NCBI GenBank assembly: GCA_963786155.1
Contig: CAWAXW010000006.1
Span: 806,001 to 870,000 of the forward strand
Source: CAWAXW01 sp963786155
GTDB lineage: Bacteria > Actinomycetota > CADDZG01 > WHSQ01
DNA length: 64,000 nucleotides
Direction of reading: 5' to 3'
A program made the translations under genes and the position numbers. Below, in pieces: positions 16,762 to 25,716 of this stretch. The notes under the pieces were generated by a model that had not been told where the DNA came from, did no database searches, and saw only the letters and a list, made by a program, of their open reading frames with translations. Position 1 is the first letter of the stretch, and each line of letters starts with the position of its first letter.

Positions 16762-17238
16762 ATGCAGAAGATCGTCCCGAACCTGTGGTTCGACACCGAG
16801 GCCGAGGAGGCTGCGAACTACTACACCTCCATCTTCAAGGACTCCGAGATCGTCGACATCTCCTATTACGGCGAGGCGGGGCCACGTGAGGCCGGCCTGG
16901 TCCTCACCGTCGAGTTCAAGATCCACGGGCAGGACTTCGTCGCGCTCAACGGGGGTCCCGACTTCAAGTTCAACGAAGCCATCTCGCTGCTCGTGAACTG
17001 CGAATCGCAGGACGAGGTGGACGAGTACTGGGAGAAGCTCACCGCCGAGGGCGGCGAAGAAGGCCCGTGCGGATGGGTGAAGGACAAGTACGGCGTCTCG
17101 TGGCAGATCAGCCCCACCCGCCTGGTCGAGCTGCTGCAAGACGAGGATCCTGCGAAAGCCACCAGCGTGATGAAGGCGATGCTTCAGATGAAGAAGATCG
17201 ACATCGCGGCCCTCGAGGAGGCCTACAACCAGGCCTAG
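16762..17238 (+). CDS. PhnB/3-demethylubiquinone methyltransferase-like VOC protein
   Basis: The ATG at 16762 (MQKIVPNLWFDTEAEEAANYY) has AGGAGG just upstream and is preferred to the ATG at 16747. The 158-residue product carries the family's marks: PNLWFD, FKDSEIVDISYYGE, GQDFVALNGGPDFKFNEAIS, DEVDEYWEKLTAEGGEEGPCGW and KYGVSWQISPT. The exact reaction of these proteins is mostly unknown. A strong terminator follows. Confidence 0.85.
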   Translation: MQKIVPNLWFDTEAEEAANYYTSIFKDSEIVDISYYGEAGPREAGLVLTVEFKIHGQDFVALNGGPDFKFNEAISLLVNCESQDEVDEYWEKLTAEGGEEGPCGWVKDKYGVSWQISPTRLVELLQDEDPAKATSVMKAMLQMKKIDIAALEEAYNQA

Positions 17239-17254
17239 GTCGCCGGAGATAGAG

Positions 17255-17282
17255 AAAGCCCCGGGGCGAACCCCGGGGCTTT
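17255..17282. terminator. Bidirectional intrinsic terminator
   Basis: Perfect 12-bp stem, AAAGCCCCGGGG (17255-17266) and CCCCGGGGCTTT (17271-17282), with a CGAA loop (TTCG on the other strand). It lies between the convergent VOC genes and can serve both. Confidence 0.9.
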
Positions 17283-17298
17283 CTTGTTGACAGAGCGG

Positions 17299-18093
17299 TT
17301 ACTGCTGGGCGTTCGGGTCGGGCTGCAGAACCGCGAATGTCGCTCCCTGCGGGTCCGTGAACCAGGCGAGCGTGCCCACGCCCGGGATCTCGGTCGTCGG
17401 CATCATGACGTTCGCGCCCAGGTCCTTGGCCTTGGCTTCGGTCGCCGCGCAGTCGGTGACGTTGAAGTAAGCCGTCCAGAAGCTCGGCATCCCTTCGGTG
17501 GGCGGGCTCATGAGGCCGGAGACCGGCTTGTCGTTGAGCTTGAGCAGCGTGTAGGGAGGCGAATCCGGCATCGGAACGACCTCGGAGTCGAGATCGAGGA
17601 CCTCCGTGTAGAAGGCCTTCGCCTTCTCGACGTCGTTTGTCATGAGCTCGCACCACTCGAGCGTCCCGGGCTCGTTCGTGAGCTGGGCCCCCGGCATCGT
17701 CATGGCCTGCCACAGGCCCACCATGCCGCCGGTCGGATCTGCGATGACCGACATGCGGCCCAACTCCATCACGTCGAAGGGCTGCATGACGATGGTGCCG
17801 CCTGCCGCCTCGGCCTTCTTCGTGTAGATGTCGCAGTCGTCGACGGCGATGTAGAGGTTCCAATGCGGCGGGACGCCACCACTGGCTTCCTCGTCTCTCT
17901 GCTTGGAGCCACCGGCCACGGCTTTGCCGCCAACGCGGAAGTTCGTGTAGGTGCCCATGCCTTCAGGCAGATCCTGATCGTCGATCTCCCACCCGAATAG
18001 GCCCGAGTAGAACTCTTTCGCCTTAACGGGGTCCGAGGTCGACAGCTCTGCCCAGCTGAACTCGCCCGTTTCGAACTTGGTGCGCTCCGTCAT
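17299..18093 (-). CDS. Tandem two-domain VOC protein
   Basis: 264 residues from the ATG at 18093 (MTERTKFETGEFSWAEL), with AAGGAGG upstream. Two VOC modules follow each other: FSWAELSTSDPVKAKEFYSGLFGWE with IADPTGGMVGLWQA, and LEWCELMTNDVEKAKAFYTEVLDLD with FTDPQGATFAVLQP. This layout is that of the actinobacterial CFP32/hydroxylase-like group. Function unknown. Confidence 0.85.
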   Translation of the reverse strand: MTERTKFETGEFSWAELSTSDPVKAKEFYSGLFGWEIDDQDLPEGMGTYTNFRVGGKAVAGGSKQRDEEASGGVPPHWNLYIAVDDCDIYTKKAEAAGGTIVMQPFDVMELGRMSVIADPTGGMVGLWQAMTMPGAQLTNEPGTLEWCELMTNDVEKAKAFYTEVLDLDSEVVPMPDSPPYTLLKLNDKPVSGLMSPPTEGMPSFWTAYFNVTDCAATEAKAKDLGANVMMPTTEIPGVGTLAWFTDPQGATFAVLQPDPNAQQ

Positions 18094-18222
18094 CCATGGC
18101 CTCCTTGCCGTGACTACAGGGCGGCTCGAACCTAACACCGAGGTCTTCTCGCGATCTAAGAGTTTTAAGCGTCTTCGAGCCGCCTGCAGGAAGAGTTCAT
18201 ATGGCGGCGAATCAGGGCAAGC

Positions 18223-19979
18223 ATGCGTAGACCACTTCTTTCCATCCTGTCCGGACTCATGACCGGTGTCCTCGTGCTGGGCGTGGCTTGGGCGACGGCC
18301 GGCTTGGTTCCGGTGAACGACTCCACGGCACCCGTCGAGCGCTCGCTCGAGAAGCGCTCCAAGAGGTTGCACCGCCAGAACAAGGCGCGCGTCTCGACCC
18401 AAGAAGTGTCGGTCGATGGGACGCGGCTCCCCGAAGGAGTCTTCCTCGTCGGGTCGCACAACGAGTCGATCGCTCCGGTCCCCGTTTCCGAAGGTGGGCA
18501 ATGGAACGCCCACGGCAACGGTTACGACTGCGGGCCCATCGGCTACGAATACCTTCCGAACGCCGACCCGTCGTGCCTGCGGACCTTCGATCGCGTATGG
18601 GCGACCGGCGTCGACGAGGCCTCCGATCTCGGCGTCCACGCCCGGGCTATCGCCATCGGGAACGGCGAAGACACTTTGGCGTTCGTCGTACTCGACACGG
18701 TTTCTTGGTTCTAGGGCTACGACCCCTCCATCTGTCCCGACGACCCCAGCTCTCCGACGCCGCAGGACACATGCGGAACCCGCGCGATCACTGCGGATCT
18801 GTCCGAGGAACTCGGTATCCCCGTCGAGAACTTCGTGATCTCCTCCACGCACACGCACGCCAGCGCGGACACGACCGCTCGTGGCCCGTCCTGGTACTAC
18901 GAGTACGTACAGGGACCAGATCAAGGACGCGATCCGTGGTGCGGTCGGCTCGATGCAGCCGGCCGAGCTTCAGACCGGAGCCATCCCAGCCAAGGCATTC
19001 AACATCGACCGTCGCATCGTCACCCGCGCGGTCCCGGATGCGGAGCTCACGTGGTTGCGCGGCGTCGCCCTACCCACGGCCGACGACGACGGTGACGATG
19101 ACGACGATACGGACGACTCAGCGAAGCCCCGGGCGAGACGATCGCTACCCTCGTCAACTTCTCGGTGCACCCGACGGTCACCGCCGGCAACGCCGACATG
19201 CACAGCGGTTTCATCGGTCACCTGGCGGAACGCATGGGTCAGCTCTGGGGCGGTAACACGGTGTTCATGCCCGGCGGGCTCGGCGACCAGACGGTCAAGC
19301 GAGAGCTTCGGCCGTCAGGGGATCGGCTACGGCCTCGCCGAGCTCGTCTACGAGTCCGCCCAACAATCTGCCTACACGCTTCGGTCGAACGAGATCGTCG
19401 CCGAGCAGCGGATCCTCACGATCCCGGCCGACAACGCCTCTCTCGTTGCGCTGAACAAGGCCGGCGTGTTCATGCGGGACTCGACGATCCCCGGCCCCCA
19501 CGCAACCGGAGCCGTCGCAGAGCGTCCAGCAGAAGAACCGTTCGAACACGCCGAGCTGTGCGTCGGCCGAGCCCCATCAGCGTTCTGTCGCCGGTCGGCG
19601 GAGTTCGGATCGGGACACCGGGCATCGGCTCAGGGCGAGCCCGGGTTCGTGCCCGGGAGACCGCGGCGACGCGGTCGTGATGATGCAGGCTCCGGGCGAG
19701 ATCTTCGCCTCGATCAGCCTCACGACGAAGGACTACATGTCTCGGGCCCGCAACGTGATGGTCTTCGGCATGGCCAACGACCACATCGGCTACATCATCC
19801 CGGCTGAGCAGTACGACATACGTGGTGCGAACGCCGTCGGGATCGCCCAGCCTTCGCTCGAGATGACGAACTACGAGGAGTCGCTCAGCACCGGGCGCTG
19901 CACCGGAGACCAGATCCAGAACGCGCTCGTCGAGATCGGCACGAACCTCGGCGTGCTCGGCCCCGGCGAGAGCCGCTAA
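18223..19979 (+). pseudogene. Neutral/alkaline ceramidase-like gene with stop and several frameshifts
   Basis: A signal-peptide-like start (MRRPLLSILSGLMTGVLVLG) leads into pieces of a neutral ceramidase-like metal hydrolase: ISSTHTHASADTT (the metal-binding His motif), TLVNFSVHPTVTAGN and FMPGGLGDQT. The frame is interrupted by an in-frame TAG at 18712-18714 (WF*GYDPSICP) and by shifts near 18908, 19115, 19295 and at least one more between 19560 and 19670; the tail (MMQAPGEIFASISLTTKDYM) reads to 19979. An acidic insert (DDDGDDDDDTDD) lies at about 19080. With at least five lesions it is most likely a true pseudogene, unlike the single-indel genes elsewhere here. Its end overlaps the PIG-L gene by 4 nt. 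Confidence 0.7.
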
Positions 19980-20707
19980 CCGCAGCGCAGGTCCTGGAGC
20001 ACCCGGGCCCGGAAAGCGGGACGGGGGCCGAGGACGAAGTGCTCCGTGGCCCCCATCGCACGCATGAACTCGTCACCATAGGAATCGAAGAGCGGCGTCA
20101 TCTGGCTCGCGTGCTCTCGCAAAGCGTCGACCTTTGCCGAGAGGAGTTCGTCGTCGAGCTGGATCGCGATGTCGTGACGGTCGCATGCGATCGGATGGCC
20201 GGACCAGAAGAAATCGAACTCATTCAGCCGCGGCGCAAAGCTGTCGGTCCAGTGGCGTGAGACGGCCGCGTGATAGAGGCGAGCTCGGGGCTTGTTCCAC
20301 AACCGCATGGCCGTAGTAACCCATTCCGACAGGATCACGTGGTCGGGGTGTCCGGTGAAGCCATCGGGGCCGAAGGTGAGGATCTCATCTGGTTGGATCT
20401 CGGCCAGCGCGTCGTGGATCCGCGCGACCGCTTCAACTTTGCGCACGCCAGCCAGGCCGCCATCCGGGTAGCCGAAGAAGCGCTGCTCGGTCACGCCCAA
20501 ATGCGCAAGCGAGGCCTGAAGCTCTCGCTCGCGGATGCGTCCCAGGGTCTCTGGAGAACACGGACGCTGGAGGTTCAATCCGCCCTCGCCCCGCGTCATG
20601 TGGAGGCAGACGACTCGATCGCCGCGCCGGACCGCATCCGCCATGAGGCCGCCGGAAACGAACACTTCGTCGTCGGGGTGGGCCCAGATCCCAAGGATCG
20701 TGCTCAT
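19976..20707 (-). CDS. PIG-L/LmbE-family deacetylase
   Basis: 243 residues from the ATG at 20707. The family signature is complete: ILGIWAHPDDEVFVSGG (metal-binding HPDDE) at the N-terminus and GFTGHPDHV in the middle (HxxH-type ligand), with TRGEGG. Members remove N-acetyl from GlcNAc-type substrates, for example in mycothiol or GlcNAc-PI synthesis; the substrate is not shown. The start overlaps the stop of the ECF sigma gene (ATGA at 20704-20707) once that gene's frameshift is allowed for. A longer frame that seems to fuse the two is the product of that shift. Confidence 0.85.
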   Translation of the reverse strand: MSTILGIWAHPDDEVFVSGGLMADAVRRGDRVVCLHMTRGEGGLNLQRPCSPETLGRIRERELQASLAHLGVTEQRFFGYPDGGLAGVRKVEAVARIHDALAEIQPDEILTFGPDGFTGHPDHVILSEWVTTAMRLWNKPRARLYHAAVSRHWTDSFAPRLNEFDFFWSGHPIACDRHDIAIQLDDELLSAKVDALREHASQMTPLFDSYGDEFMRAMGATEHFVLGPRPAFRARVLQDLRCG

Positions 20708-21238
20708 GCCGCTTGACCCCCGATCGAGACGAGCTCTGCGGAGCTGTGGTTCTTTCCGAGGGTCGTTCGAGCCCGTTGGAGCGCGCTCGTTGACCGACGG
20801 AACCGACGTCTGAAGACGTTGGGCGGTTTCGGCGGCGGTCCACTGCATGACTTCCCGCAGCAATAAGACCTCCTGTTGACGTAGAGGCAGCGATCGCCGT
20901 GCGGCAACGAGGGCAAGGCGGACCGACTCGCGCGCCTCAACGAGATCGGCCGGATCGTCGGTGCGCTCGGGCGAGGGTTCATCGGGTGGAGCCTCGAGCA
21001 AGATGGGGCGTCGCTGTCCGCTCCTGAGCATGTCGAGGCAGACGTTGGTCGCTATGCGATAGAGCCATGTTCGAAGGGCGGCGCGGCCCTCGAAGGAGTC
21101 GAATCCCCGCCAGGCCCGCAGGAACGTCTCCTGCACCGCGTCCTCGGCTTCGTGAGTCGAGGCCAACATCCGGCAGCAGTGCGCAGTTAGCTCCGCCCGG
21201 TGCTCTTCTAGCTGAAGTTCCTGATCCAGTGAGATCAC
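20704..21238 (-). CDS. ECF RNA polymerase sigma factor (frameshifted near the 3' end)
   Basis: About 178 residues from a GTG start with GGAGGTGAG upstream. Region 2 is LTAHCCRMLASTHEAEDAVQETFLRAWRG (shown here in part) with RTWLYRIATNVCLDMLR; region 4 is SLPLRQQEVLLLREVMQWTAAETAQRL and TSVPSVN. There one extra base (about 20785-20795) shifts the frame; the expected SALQRARTTLGKNHSSAELV and the stop at 20704 lie in the next frame. It is a short ECF factor without the SnoaL-like tail of the one at 31962, coupled to the PIG-L deacetylase. Confidence 0.8.
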
Positions 21239-21303
21239 AAACTCACCTCCACTCGCGCTGCGGTTGTCGGTGAGTTATCGAGAGGAGTCGAAAACCGAAA
21301 GCG

Positions 21304-23076
21304 CTAGCCGGTCGCGGTTACGTAGATGAGTGAGGCTGAGGGCACGTCTTCCATCAACTGGCGCGCCAGCTCGCTCTCGTACGTGGTCACGATCACCTGA
21401 CGCAACCCGGCCCCCGATGAAGCCTTGGCGAGCGTCCCGGCGACGACCTTGCGCAGTCTCGGATCGAGATGTTCGAGGGGTTCGTCGAGCCAGATGAAAG
21501 GTGCGCGCGTCGAGGCGCCGGCGATGAGCAGCCGGGTTAGGAGCAACGCCCACACCTTCTCGCCGCCGCTCAATGACCCGAACTCGAGTTTGCGAGCACC
21601 GATCTCGCGCGTGATCCGGCCCTCCGGGCTCAGGCTCAAGCCACCTGCACCGAACATGCGCTTCCAGCGAGCTTCCACTTCGTTGGCGAGCGGCTCGATG
21701 TAGCGGGTCGTGATCGCGTTCCCCGTTTCCATCAATGCCTCGTAGGCCGCGAGCCCGATCCCTTCCTCGCGATAGAGAGCTTCGAGCTCGCGCGCCAGCT
21801 CTTCGTTTTCGTCTAGCTCCTCCAGAGCCTTCTGGAGCGTTCCTCCTGTGGCGGCCAACTCGCCGAGTTGTTTGTCGAGCTCCTGCACTTCCTCCTGCTT
21901 CTGGTGCAGCGCGGCCCGGGCAGTCTCGAGGTCCGAGTCTGGGGCGGCCGAATCGGGCTCGAGTGGGACCGGGAGAGTGCGCACTTGATCGAACAGCGTC
22001 CGGACATCGTTCAACGCCGCTCGGTCCTCATCGGCCTTGGCTTGGGCCTCAGCCATCTCCGCTTCGAGCTCCTGGATGTGGCGAGAGTGTTGCTCTTCGG
22101 CGCGATTGGCTTCGTGTTCGGCCAAGGGCCGCAGGCACGTGGGGCAAACCGCATCGGCATCCTTGAGGTCGGAGATGGCGGCGGTGATCAGTTCGGTCTT
22201 CCCGCGCGCGGAGGCCGCGGCCCCATCCGCGGCTGCGATCGATTCCTGCAGCTTGCGTTCCTTCTCCGCGAGGGCGTCGATCACGTCCTCTGCCGTTACG
22301 TCACGTTGCAGCAATGAGGTTGCGTCGAGGGCAAAGGATCCGAGCTTGGCCGTCCGCTCGCTCATCCCACTCTGGAAGCGGTTCCATTCATCCGCGATGC
22401 GGACAAGCTCAGTCGCCTCGTTCAGGGCCTCCACCGCGGAATCCCGAGTTTCGTTGGCCGCGCCCAGTCGGTCGATCACCGATTGCAGCTCCGCGACCAG
22501 TTGATCCCGATCTCGCTTCTCGGAGCGTTGGCTCGCCTTCATCTTTCGGAGCGAGCTTGCCGCCTTGTCCGCCACCGCCTTCGCGTTCCGAGCCCCTTCG
22601 AATAGGGGAGTGACCCCGAAGACTTCGGCGAGGTGATCCTGGAGGTCGAACTCTCCCTGGAAGGTCTCGACGGCGCCACCGTGGATCATGATCGTCAGTT
22701 GGGCGAGCACGTGCGATTCGGCCCCGAACTCCGACAGCAAGAGCGCGTCGAGCTCGTCCTGGGTGGTGAGCGTCTGATCCGGAAGCTTGGCCTCCAGCTT
22801 GACTTTCCCTTTGCGATTGATCGATCTCGTGATCTCGACGTCGGTCCCGGATGGGAGCCGCAGCACGAGCCCGACCGTGGCGCCGTCGGCATCGCCTCGG
22901 ATCTCGTCGACCGCGTTGACCTTGGAAGCGTCGCCGAACAGCCCCCAAGCGGCGCCCATGATGAGCGAGGTCTTGCCGATGCCGTTCGAAGCTACGACGA
23001 AGGTCGCGCCTGGGCCCAGTTCGAGGTCGAGGTCCTCGTATGCGCGCCAGTTGCTGAGTTGCAGCCGGAGGATCAT
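21304..23076 (-). CDS. Short Rad50/SbcC-like ATPase with zinc hook
   Basis: 590 residues. N-terminus MILRLQLSNWRAYEDLDLEL with Walker A ASNGIGKTSL; two coiled-coil arms (about 170-230 and 270-430) around a CPTC hook (VCPTCLRPLAEHEANRA, near residue 315). The C-terminal half has the ABC signature FGSLSGGEKVWALLLTRLL, Walker B PFIWLDEPLEHLD, and a D-loop and switch region (VIVTTYES). It is much shorter than SbcC or Rad50 (about 900-1300), so the arms are short. No Mre11/SbcD partner is near. Instead it overlaps by 4 nt (ATGA) the unknown gene upstream, which follows a sigma-like gene. Likely a DNA- or RNA-acting ATPase of a dedicated system. Confidence 0.85.
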   Translation of the reverse strand: MILRLQLSNWRAYEDLDLELGPGATFVVASNGIGKTSLIMGAAWGLFGDASKVNAVDEIRGDADGATVGLVLRLPSGTDVEITRSINRKGKVKLEAKLPDQTLTTQDELDALLLSEFGAESHVLAQLTIMIHGGAVETFQGEFDLQDHLAEVFGVTPLFEGARNAKAVADKAASSLRKMKASQRSEKRDRDQLVAELQSVIDRLGAANETRDSAVEALNEATELVRIADEWNRFQSGMSERTAKLGSFALDATSLLQRDVTAEDVIDALAEKERKLQESIAAADGAAASARGKTELITAAISDLKDADAVCPTCLRPLAEHEANRAEEQHSRHIQELEAEMAEAQAKADEDRAALNDVRTLFDQVRTLPVPLEPDSAAPDSDLETARAALHQKQEEVQELDKQLGELAATGGTLQKALEELDENEELARELEALYREEGIGLAAYEALMETGNAITTRYIEPLANEVEARWKRMFGAGGLSLSPEGRITREIGARKLEFGSLSGGEKVWALLLTRLLIAGASTRAPFIWLDEPLEHLDPRLRKVVAGTLAKASSGAGLRQVIVTTYESELARQLMEDVPSASLIYVTATG

Positions 23077-23951
23077 CGCTCTCGAGCCAATCTCTCGAGG
23101 CGTTCGGCAACCTCGCCCGGGCCGACGCTTCCCTCCAACAGACCATTCGTCAAGCTCATCAGCGCGGCGGATTCTTCTTCCCCCAGAGCCAGCAAGGCTT
23201 CCTTCTTCGGGTTCCCCTTGCGCGCCCGCTCGCCACTGGCGCGCTGCCTGGCGATCGCCGTCTTCGCGAACTCGTCACCGATGTCGGAGGTATCGATGTG
23301 CAAACCGGTGTCTGGATCGAACACTGGGATCGGATCCCAGTAGGGGATGAGCTCGTCGAGGAACGAAGAGATGGCTTCGCCGACCGGGTGGATCGAGCGC
23401 CTGTAGCGACGGGCGACCAGAGCTCCGCTCGGCACCTGGATGCGCGGCGCGCAGTCCTGCGGCTGGACGACGAGGCAGGTCAGGTCACCGGCGACGAGCG
23501 CGATCGCGGCGGTGTCGGATAGAGCCCGGAAGGCGCGATTGAGATCGTTGAGCGAATCGTCGTTCTCCTCGATCACCTGCGCCCGCTCGGCATCGAGGAG
23601 CCATACCTTCACTCGTCCGCCGAACGTCCCGACGAGCAGGTGCTCGACGATCTCGATCCCACCAATGTGCGTGATGAAGGCGGTCGCGTCCCGCTCGATC
23701 CGCACATCAGCCGGAAGCTCGCCGCGGAGATGCGTCAGGAGTTGGGTCTCGGCTTCGGCGCGCCCGGTGGGCTCGCTGCCACCGCGGCCGAAGGCGACGC
23801 CCTCGGTGAGCTCGAGCGCGTCGATCAGCTCCTGCAGCTGCTGCAACTCGGAGGAGGACAGATGGCTCGTGTCAGGTTGTGGTCCGCCCATCTCGAGATG
23901 ATCGAGGTACGCCGCTAAGGCCTCCTCTATCCGATCGCTAGTCTCTGCCAT
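23073..23951 (-). CDS. Unknown protein between sigma-like and Rad50-like genes
   Basis: 292 residues from the ATG at 23951, preceded by GGAGGTGAG; it overlaps the sigma-like gene by 14 nt and the ATPase start by 4 nt. The N-terminal ~50 residues are acidic and helical (RIEEALAAYLDHLEMGG, SSSELQQLQELIDALELTEG). The middle is alpha/beta (ITHIGGIEIVEHLLVGTFG, VKVWLLDAERAQVI, AIALVAGDLTCLVVQPQDC), and the C-terminus is charged and helical (GLLEGSVGPGEVAERLERLA). No family is recognised. The tight overlaps suggest a fixed stoichiometric partner of the ATPase, or a regulator of the sigma-like protein. Confidence 0.75.
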   Translation of the reverse strand: MAETSDRIEEALAAYLDHLEMGGPQPDTSHLSSSELQQLQELIDALELTEGVAFGRGGSEPTGRAEAETQLLTHLRGELPADVRIERDATAFITHIGGIEIVEHLLVGTFGGRVKVWLLDAERAQVIEENDDSLNDLNRAFRALSDTAAIALVAGDLTCLVVQPQDCAPRIQVPSGALVARRYRRSIHPVGEAISSFLDELIPYWDPIPVFDPDTGLHIDTSDIGDEFAKTAIARQRASGERARKGNPKKEALLALGEEESAALMSLTNGLLEGSVGPGEVAERLERLARER

Positions 23952-24591
23952 CTGCCTCACCTCCCTCTCTCTCGGCTTCATTCTTCTTCACGTACGCCTG
24001 GATCTTTATGAACGCCTGCGCGGTTATCTGACCAACGCGCTGTCCGGTCAGCGGCGGGTCAAGCTCGCGCCCAACCGCCGCCCGGCTCTTTCCGTCCACA
24101 CGTACCGCTACGAACACCTCTCTCTCGAGTTTCGTCAGGACGTCGTTCGCGGATATGGCCTCCTCGGCGAGGGCCAGCTTTTGTATGGCGGCAACGTGAT
24201 CGACTTTGCGGAAATACTCGTCGTCCGCGCCTGAGGAGTCGGCGAGCTTGTCCCCGAGCGCGACCGATTCCGTCGCATCAGGTCCGGATCGAAGGGGAGC
24301 CTCCAACGACCGATGGCTGCGCTTGGCCTCGGCGCGGCGTACGGCATCGACCGCCTTGTTCCTGGCGACGGTCAGGGCATGGGGCAGGAAGGGACCTTTG
24401 CTCTGGAAGCTGTTGTGCGCCATAGAGGTCCACGCCTCGTCGACGACGTCCCATGGGTCCATACCTGCGATCACCTCATGCCCGGCTCTCCATACGCTCA
24501 GTACCGAGAAGCGCATGAGCCCTCGGATCCTTCGGTAGTCGCTGTCGTCGACCCCATCGGGCAGCCTGGGGCTAAGTGGCTTCTCATCCAC
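23938..24591 (-). CDS. Sigma-70-like protein, first gene of the Rad50-like operon
   Basis: 217 residues from a GTG. Region-2-like: GMDPWDVVDEAWTSMAHNS and FLPHALTVARNKAVDAVRRAEAKRSHRSL. Region-4-like: LTKLEREVFVAVRVDGKSRAAVGREL and GQRVGQITAQAFIKIQAYVKK, where a helix-turn-helix would sit. It is divergent from typical ECF factors and has a long acidic linker (SSGADDEYFRKVDHV). It may direct transcription of its own operon or serve as a DNA-binding subunit. No anti-sigma gene of a known type is adjacent, unless the next gene plays that part. Confidence 0.7.
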   Translation of the reverse strand: MDEKPLSPRLPDGVDDSDYRRIRGLMRFSVLSVWRAGHEVIAGMDPWDVVDEAWTSMAHNSFQSKGPFLPHALTVARNKAVDAVRRAEAKRSHRSLEAPLRSGPDATESVALGDKLADSSGADDEYFRKVDHVAAIQKLALAEEAISANDVLTKLEREVFVAVRVDGKSRAAVGRELDPPLTGQRVGQITAQAFIKIQAYVKKNEAEREGGEADGRD

Positions 24592-24733
24592 GTGAAGTAC
24601 CTATCGCACAACACCGGAAACCGAAAGGAAGAAGGGCTTTTCGCCCGAGGCGCCGCTTGCTCTAGGGTTCACCTCAGGTGCGCCGGGAAGTCTGGTCGGC
24701 ATTGGCAAAACGCGACCGGAGGAGATCCCCAGA

Positions 24734-25715
24734 TTGCTTGCCCGGCCCGTCAGAGAATTCCTTAGAACAGAGGCAGCCGGCGGCGCGCTTCTCCTAGTCG
24801 CCACGATCGTCGCTCTTGTCTGGGCCAATTCACCTTTGAGCGAGAGTTACGAGGACCTGTGGCAGACAGAGGTCTTCTCTGAGGATCCTCCGGCACTGGG
24901 TCAACGACGGCTTGATGACGATCTTCTTCTTCGTTGTCGGACTGGAGATCAAGCGCGAGCTCGTTGCAGGAGAGCTGCGGGAACGCAGCAAGGCGATGTT
25001 GCCCATCCTGGCCGCGATCGGAGGGATGGTTGTTCCCGCCCTCTTCTATCTGATCGTGAACCTGGGAGGCGAGACCCAGGGTTGGGCGATCCCTATGGCG
25101 ACCGACATCGCTTTCGCCGTCGGCGTCCTGGCACTCCTCGGCCCGCGCGTGCCCCCAGGATTGAAGGTGTTCGTCCTCACGCTCGCCGTTGCAGATGACA
25201 TCGGTGCCATATTGGTGATAGCCGTCTTCTACTCAGGTGAGTTGACCCCCACGCTGGCCGGAGTTGCGTTGGGCCTCTTGACTCCGGCGAAGCCTCCTAG
25301 CTCGGTGGCGGAACGGCTGGAGCGCCGACTGCATCCGTGGACAAGCTTCTTGATCATCCCGATCTTTGCCTTGGCCAACGTGGGCGTGTATCTGGGCGAC
25401 ATCGGAGAGGCTCTTGGATCACGGGTGACGCTGGGCATCGTCATAGGTCTCGTGCTCGGCAAGCTGTTAGGGATCACGGGGATGTCCTGGCTGGCCGTGC
25501 GACTACGGATCGGGGCACTACCGGAAGACATGACGTGGCGACACCTCATCGGAGGCGCGGCGGTCGCCGGCATCGGCTTCACGGTTGCGCTGTTCATCGC
25601 CGGTCTTGCCTTCAGCGACCAGGCCTTGATGGATTCGGCCAAGATCGGCGTATTGGTTGGTTCCTTGCTTGCCGGGGTAGCGGGGGCCTGCCTCTTATTG
25701 AGCGCAAAGGAATGA
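24734..25715 (+). CDS. nhaA: NhaA-type Na+/H+ antiporter (frameshifted)
   Basis: Starts TTG at 24734 (MLARPVREFLRTEAAGGALLL). Near 24887 one extra C in GATCCTCC breaks the frame; removing it gives EDLRHWVNDGLMTIFFFVVGLEIKRELV, the conserved NhaA start. The rest is intact: PMATDIAFAVGVLALLG and LKVFVLTLAVADDIGAILVIA carry the paired Asp of the transport site, and IIPIFALANVGV and GFTVALFIAGLAF follow. At about 326 residues it is somewhat short for the family (~390). It exports Na+ in exchange for H+ at the inner membrane. Confidence 0.85.
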
Positions 25716-25716
25716 C

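Noticed and set aside
17299..18924. A 541-codon extension of the tandem VOC protein
   Set aside because: The extra N-terminal part is antisense to the ceramidase-like gene and has no start signal; ATG 18093 with AAGGAGG is the clear start.
19080..19120. Acidic DDDGDDDDDT tract as a calcium-binding repeat
   Set aside because: It lies in the broken ceramidase-like gene and shows no repeating DxDxDG register.
19976..21238. A 420-codon frame that reads as an ECF sigma-PIG-L fusion protein
   Set aside because: The sigma region-4 end and its stop are found in the neighbouring frame, overlapping the deacetylase ATG; the fusion is due to one indel.
24637..24665. Small GGGC-GAAAA-GCCC hairpin upstream of the sigma-like operon
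   Set aside because: Only a 4-bp stem; too weak to call a terminator or attenuator.
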